Shown: positions 58,915-64,000 of the stretch, one piece after another
Layout of the letters: every line of letters begins with the position of its first letter
Numbering within the stretch: the stretch's first letter is position 1
Assembly (NCBI GenBank): GCA_035222895.1
Contig: JAVYIG010002201.1
Coordinates: 124,001-188,000, forward strand
Length of the DNA: 64,000 nucleotides
Origin: Strongylocentrotus droebachiensis
Lineage: Eukaryota; Echinodermata; Echinoidea; Camarodonta; Strongylocentrotidae
Reading direction: 5' to 3'
Position numbers and translations under genes: made by a program
The notes under the pieces: generated by a model
The model's database searches: none
Seen by the model: the letters and a program-made list of their open reading frames with translations, nothing else
Told to the model about the DNA's origin: nothing

Positions 58915-59392
58915 TTAAGGTATATAGGACATAACGATGAATTTACGAAACAAGGTGATGACTTATTTAGACATTCCAAAGAATGATTGACATTTAACCC
59001 GGCAAGTGACTGACCACTTCTGACTACATCTCTTAATCAGATTACTATTAACTGTTAATATCCCAAAAGATACAATGATCATTGACCTCTTAATTTAGCA
59101 CGTAAAGGTATTAACATTCCAGGGATCCTACCTGGCTCTGAGGTTAAGGATACGTGTGATGAGGTTAATAACACGGAAGGTACGAATAGGAATTCGATTG
59201 ACCGCTGTGGTCTGGGATGATCAAACCAGGGAGAGTGTAATGGATGGTCAAACTGACCACACGTCATCATCGGTCACTATCTATTGATCGCAAGGCAAAG
59301 AGAGATGACCTGGGAGTAACTGTTGTCGAATCGAAAACCCGTCTTAGGTTTTGGTTGGTGTTTTTTTCTATTATGACTTATCTATCCAGGTG

Positions 59393-59530
59393 CCGTCTTA
59401 TAAAGAGTTACGATTGATCGCAACTTATTTGCGATCGATATCAATCGCAATTATGCACATGAGGATAGGAGACTGCAACCTTGCGATTAATATTAAAGGA
59501 TAAATCGCAAATCGTTATAACACGGACTCC
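59393..59530. mobile_element. Short palindromic MITE-like repeat
   Basis: The left arm is cgtcttataaagagttacga followed by ttgatcgcaac; the inverted right arm reads gtgttataacgatttgcgat. The centre carries gcgatcgatatcaatcgc. A partial second copy lies at 7611-7655. Confidence 0.5.
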
Positions 59531-59944
59531 AGCTAAGGCATTGCATATCTAAGGCCATTAACATGATAAATACATCTTTCACCTCAGACAAAAATTAATA
59601 CAAGTGGATCAAGAACAAAAAAATCACACAAAGCACGCGATTTGTATTTCTCGAATACTCTCTCACGTGATTATGTATGACTATGATTGTTGATTTTAAA
59701 AAGAAATCTGTAATAAATGTTGAATTGTATTGAATTGAATTTGTATATCGCATGTGTAGCTTTGTGCACACACTCAATACGATCACGTGATGCTGCGCAG
59801 TGACACGAATATAAGGTTTAAAGATAAACTTAAGCACTGGTCATGAAGTACATACATAGATACATAGATCTGGAATTAGTTAGGAAAGCAATGGTTATGT
59901 ATATAGTCCATAATAATAATAGCCTAATAGTCCACTCCAAATTT

Positions 59945-60170
59945 TATTAAACCGAAACGAAAATTCTTTTTGCCCAATTGATCGTGAGCCCGGCAGCCAC
60001 TGAGCAGCGCCAGATCGACGTTGCCCTATCCCTTATTGTTGAACGCCAAACAAGGTAGCAACAACTCCCATCTTTTAACGTCTTTTGGTATGACCCGGCT
60101 GGGGTTCGAACCAACGACCTCCCGGTTGTGAGGCGGACGCTCTGATGACTCCGTTTTGCTAAACAGTACT
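59945..60170 (-). mobile_element. tRNA-derived SINE
   Basis: On the minus strand an A-box-like ttagcaaaacggag is followed by agcgtccgcctcacaaccgg, gaggtcgt and a clear B box ggttcgaaccccagccgggtc (60092-60112). A body follows with gctgctcagtggctgccggg and caattgggcaaaaag. The 5' acceptor arm that would pair with ccgggtc is degraded, so it is not a functional tRNA gene. Confidence 0.65.
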
Positions 60171-62710
60171 TGCATTGCACACGACCATTTGTCTTGGGGA
60201 CTAAACACGTGTCAGAAAAGGTCAGTCAAAATTCGCAGCTTTTTCTCTCGTCCTCTTTCGATAATGAGATCATTGAAAGAGCAAATCCCTTTCAGGAGAT
60301 ATTTTGTTTAACTAAGATATTCTTCCAACCAGGCATCCTGAGAAAGAAAATAAACTATTGTTTCATCTCTACCAGACCTCTTAACTTCTCGTTAAGAGCG
60401 TTAATACATAATGCCGCAGTTTGCTATGACGCTATAAAGTCCGCTTTACGAGTGCAAAGTGGTCGTTCGAAAATAAAAGTCTCTGGTGGTATTGAACATA
60501 AAGGTAAACTGTAAGTTGTGATGGAACGAAAAGCATCACCTCTTACCTTAACCTGAAAAACATATTAGCGCTTAAAGTGAAGACTTGAGCCCCTTAGAGA
60601 TGATAAATATTAGATAGGCATGTGGAATGATCGTGATCCTCTGAGCGTCTCGATTGTTTTAAAGGTCACCCAAAGAAGGAACAGCTACCGTGCACACATC
60701 AGGAATAGAAGCGGATATACAAACACCTTGAGGCTAAATCGAATGGCTAATTACTCGCGACACCACCGAATCATCCATCAATTCCGAAAAGCCTGATGGA
60801 TCTTGATCGTATAGAAGAAGATTCTATACATAAATAGTGAAGGGGGCTGTGGTTGAAATGCAAAAAGTCATTTAGTTGCATTATTTATCATAGCAGTTCA
60901 ATGATCGCCGACTCGTTTATTTTCATCTTTCTCTTAACGTTTCTCATCGTCCGGTATAACATGAGAGGAGCGAAACGGACGCATCGTCATCTTGAAACAC
61001 ATCGGATTGTAGTTTTAACCTCATACATGGTATGGCCCTTTCAAGCCCTCTCCAAAATGTATCCAAATGATCAGCTCCTTGTAAATTAAAAAGTTGGGTG
61101 AACAGTAAATTAAAAAGAGAAGATCTTAAACAGTGATAATCATGAGGAAAATGAAAATAATATTTATACACACAATGTCTACTTGCTGTACAAAACAACA
61201 TTGTTGTAAAAATATAACAGCGTAGGCCCCAAAATACGCCAATGGATCAACATAAGCCTATAAAGTTATCCATTAAAAGAATTAAATTGCTGATATAAGC
61301 AATGAAATATCATTTTACCAAGCGCATGATGAGATATGAAAAACTTTTTTTCACACACAATACATTTATTTATAGGCGTTTATTATGTCTCACTTTATGC
61401 GTTGAAAGCACTTATCACTGTTTTACTTGCACTGCATTATTTAAAAGTAAACTATCGTGTGATCAATATTGTGACAGAAGAGGTCACGCTCCGCGCATCA
61501 AATCAGTAGTAATACAAATAGTTACCTGACACGTTTTAATGTAAACTCTTCTTTTAATTGTAATCATAAAATGCCTTAATGATGTAAAACATCTAGCTAT
61601 ATTCAAAACATGTTATTTGAACTCTATACAATGATCACCCTTTTTTATTTCTTATAAAATTATGAGAAGGTGAGAGGTGCCAGTGTGAGTAAAAGTTGTC
61701 AGCAGCAACATTTACGTCCTACCAACAAAATAAACTTATCGTATATTTCTATAGGTTCCTGAACATTTCATAGTTTGTTCTTTTCTTGTCTGGGCGTCCT
61801 TTAATAAATGATAATATTTGTCTAACAAATTTGATGATATGTAACTTTTTAGTCTGATTAATTTGTCAATTACTATAATCATTTTGTTTTAATTATGACA
61901 CAATATGTATTGTATGTATATTTTGTTATCTGTATTGTATCTACATGTGAAATGTGAAACCAATAAACTAAACTAAACTCAACTCAACACAAGGCTAATA
62001 AAGCATCTCTATTGAAGAAAAAAAGAGATGGTCGTTTACTAAATTAGTTTTTCTAATATATTCAGAAGCCGGGGAAGTCATAGAATTTATGAAACTCCTA
62101 CCACTGATCATGATAGTAGAATATGAATATCTAATTTCTTACGCTATCGAGAACTAGACCCAAGCTAACGTCAAATCATTTTGAATTATTCAAGCCAGGA
62201 GCCACCATTTCATCCAACGATCCAAATGTTCTCGTTAACAGCGATGTATAGCGGCTATAGTCTATAAAAACAAGAGAATTCCGTCATGTTTGTTCAATAC
62301 TCTATGAACGACAGAGACTCCTCTCACCATCAACCAGCTTAAGGCCATTCTAACTTTCAGTGTGATTAAGGTTTACCTCTCTATCGAGAGGGTGAATGAG
62401 TGTGATTAACATACCGTGACAGACATTACCCTAGGCATGCACATGAGGCATATATACCTCAATCTACTGGAATTATGTCACATACGACTTTCAAGGGAGG
62501 ATGATGGTACTAAGAAGTAAACACTTGGAATATAAAATGAATCGGAAGCCAAATAATGCCATTCATGGATCTCGTGGTTTGTTATGAGCTCTAAAATCCT
62601 AACTACAAGAGTACTATTTGATGATTATTCCAGATATACTTTTTGTTATGGAATTAGTTGAAGTACGGGACAAAATATGATGCCTGTAATCCAGCTAAAA
62701 TGGAACTTAC

Positions 62711-62814
62711 AAACTGATTCAGCTGAGTCACGTCTTTCGGATGGTGACGTTAAAGGTCGGTCCCCAGACGTAAATAATCATATCTGATTCATACACGGAC
62801 TCTGTAAAAACCCA

Positions 62815-62853
<39 letters not shown>
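62711..62853 (+). mobile_element. SINE 3' part with long (CA)n tail
   Basis: The ordered blocks aaactgattcagctgagtca, cgtctttcggatggtgacg, tccccagacgtaaataatca and gtaaaaacccaattac match 16790-16985. The tail is a (CA)n run to 62853. Confidence 0.6.
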
Positions 62854-62854
<1 letters not shown>

Positions 62855-63090
62855 GAAGACAACGAAACACAAAAATCACTAAGATCACTGCCATGTGATA
62901 TCATTACCTGTCTTTCATTTTTTTAAAGTGAGATAGGACGCCTGAAAATGATTTTGAATGGATGACATTTGATAATTATGCATGAAAACGAAATCCAGAT
63001 TCTGACGTATTGAAAATTATGTTCTTCCCAGATAGAGTATCTTCAAGGAGAGCTTCATACTGCTAGCTGTTGGCATACCAAAAAGTTGTT

Positions 63091-63278
63091 TTCATATTCA
63101 GTGATCATTCATGTTGCCTCTGTATTACGACAAGTCCAACTGTGACTTTCATTTGGTAAATGGACAAGATATGCCACTGGTACTTTCATATTCGGTGATC
63201 ATTCATGTTGCATCTGTATTACGACAAGTCCAACTGTGGCTTTCATTTGGTAAATGGACAAGATATGCTACTGGTACT
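63091..63278 (+). repeat. Two-copy 94-nt tandem duplication
   Basis: The unit from ttcatattcagtgatcattc to gccactggtac is repeated with about five base changes. The 94-nt period is not a multiple of three, so a frame that reads through it does not repeat its protein sequence. Confidence 0.9.
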
Positions 63279-63363
63279 TTCTTTATTCTATTTTTGTCTT
63301 TATTTTGTAATTGTCGATGGTGGAATGCGTTCAACAAGTATACGCTGTATAGTTTGTTGACTT

Positions 63364-63465
63364 AAAAAAAAAGGAAAACGAAAAAGGTGAAAAGGAAAAA
63401 GAAGAAGAAGAAAAAGTAGAAGAACAAGAAGAAGAAAAAGGCGAAGGCGAAGAAGTATTAAGAAG
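63364..63465. repeat. Purine-rich GAA/AAG tract
   Basis: A-rich DNA with gaagaag and aagaag blocks, giving a spurious S/F-rich minus-strand frame. Confidence 0.85.
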
Positions 63466-64000
63466 ATAAACAAAACGCAACAGCATCGTTATGTATTGGC
63501 TGCACTGGATCACTAGCACCCACATTCACGATAAAGTATCGACTTGTCCATATTGTTCAGACGATGCTTCATGAATGGGAACTTGTTTTTTCTGATTACA
63601 AACCAGGAGGATAGGAGTGGGCATACATCACTCATTGATATCACCTGCTCGTTAAATCACGTCGTAGTAGCTAGGTCCATGGTCGGAGGATGCAACAAAC
63701 AAGAGGATCTTTCCCCATGTTCGAATTCTGGTATCACCGCCCTGCATCAGTACATCTCTACGGAGAACATAGGACATCTGACCAGATAATCCTGCCATAA
63801 AACGCGATGCGTATCACAACATATTATATGTAGCAGGGAGGACTGTATTGGGCTTGTTTGAGTATAGAAGATGGATGTTTGCTAGAACATTGTAAATGTG
63901 AGATGCTGACGATTATTCTAAGATTATGGTTTATTTCAAATTCCTCTATTTTTAAAAAGAAAAAATATATATTCAACTTTTAAAAAGAATTGTAGTGATT

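Larger units (their letters stand above)
53157..64000. other. GRIK intron 1 or upstream region
   Basis: The signal-peptide exon should lie on the minus strand upstream of 53156, but none was recognised here, so intron 1 probably extends past the window edge. The region holds CT/GA tracts (54197-54240, 56216-56312, 57749-57782), MITEs at 58381 and 59393, SINEs at 59945 and 62711, and a tandem duplication at 63091. No second gene is supported. Confidence 0.5.

Noticed and set aside
60092..60165. A tRNA gene on the minus strand
   Set aside because: The 5' acceptor arm does not pair with the 3' ccgggtc and a SINE body follows.
63111..63365. 84-codon plus-strand frame
   Set aside because: It reads across the 94-nt duplication in two different frames and has no domain.

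Overview
This is an intron-rich, AT-rich animal genome window. It carries one recognisable host gene, a kainate-type ionotropic glutamate receptor (GRIK family), on the minus strand from about 53.2 kb down to 11.65 kb. The organism is probably a marine deuterostome invertebrate, most likely an echinoderm such as a sea urchin. That is inferred from receptor similarity combined with many short GA/CT/CA tracts, (ATT)n-tailed SINEs and abundant MITEs. No marker in the window proves the species.

Thirteen consecutive coding segments plus one alternative exon were placed by eye from conserved protein motifs and GT/AG boundaries, and every phase joins. They run in transcript order: amino-terminal domain start (53156-52986), a 25.8-kb intron, amino-terminal-domain exons (27167-26913, 26161-25986, two alternative 54-nt exons 24727-24674 and 24607-24554, 23343-23182, 22645-22496, 21296-21195), ligand-binding lobe S1 (17311-17201, 16317-16108), S1 end plus M1-M2-M3 and S2 start (15625-15065), S2 (13819-13591), S2 end plus M4 (12676-12420), and a cytoplasmic tail (11808-11650) ending in ETVA. 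The joined reading frame is about 864 residues, lacking only the signal-peptide exon, which was not found. The Q/R pore site is encoded as Q (CAA).

The most notable gene feature is a pair of adjacent 54-nt exons, 66 nt apart, same phase, both with good splice sites. They encode alternative versions of the same 18-residue stretch of the amino-terminal domain and look like a mutually exclusive exon pair.

The introns are filled with mobile DNA. A repeat family with GCAATGACG/CGTCATTGC subterminal inverted repeats and CTAG ends forms head-to-tail arrays at 17.6-20.7 kb and 29.3-33.9 kb. One array unit holds a 503-bp MITE flanked by TTAA, and the neighbouring copy preserves the empty TTAA site. 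At 37.4-40.5 kb a TA-flanked Tc1/mariner-like MITE is split by a 5'-truncated LINE whose reverse transcriptase is open apart from a 1-nt frameshift. tRNA-derived SINEs lie at 16.8, 41.2 and 60.1 kb, with related tails elsewhere.

From 1 to 11.6 kb is the 3' flank or 3'UTR of the receptor gene. From 53.2 to 64 kb is either intron 1 or upstream DNA. No second host gene could be supported; a few short unexplained reading frames are listed with low confidence.
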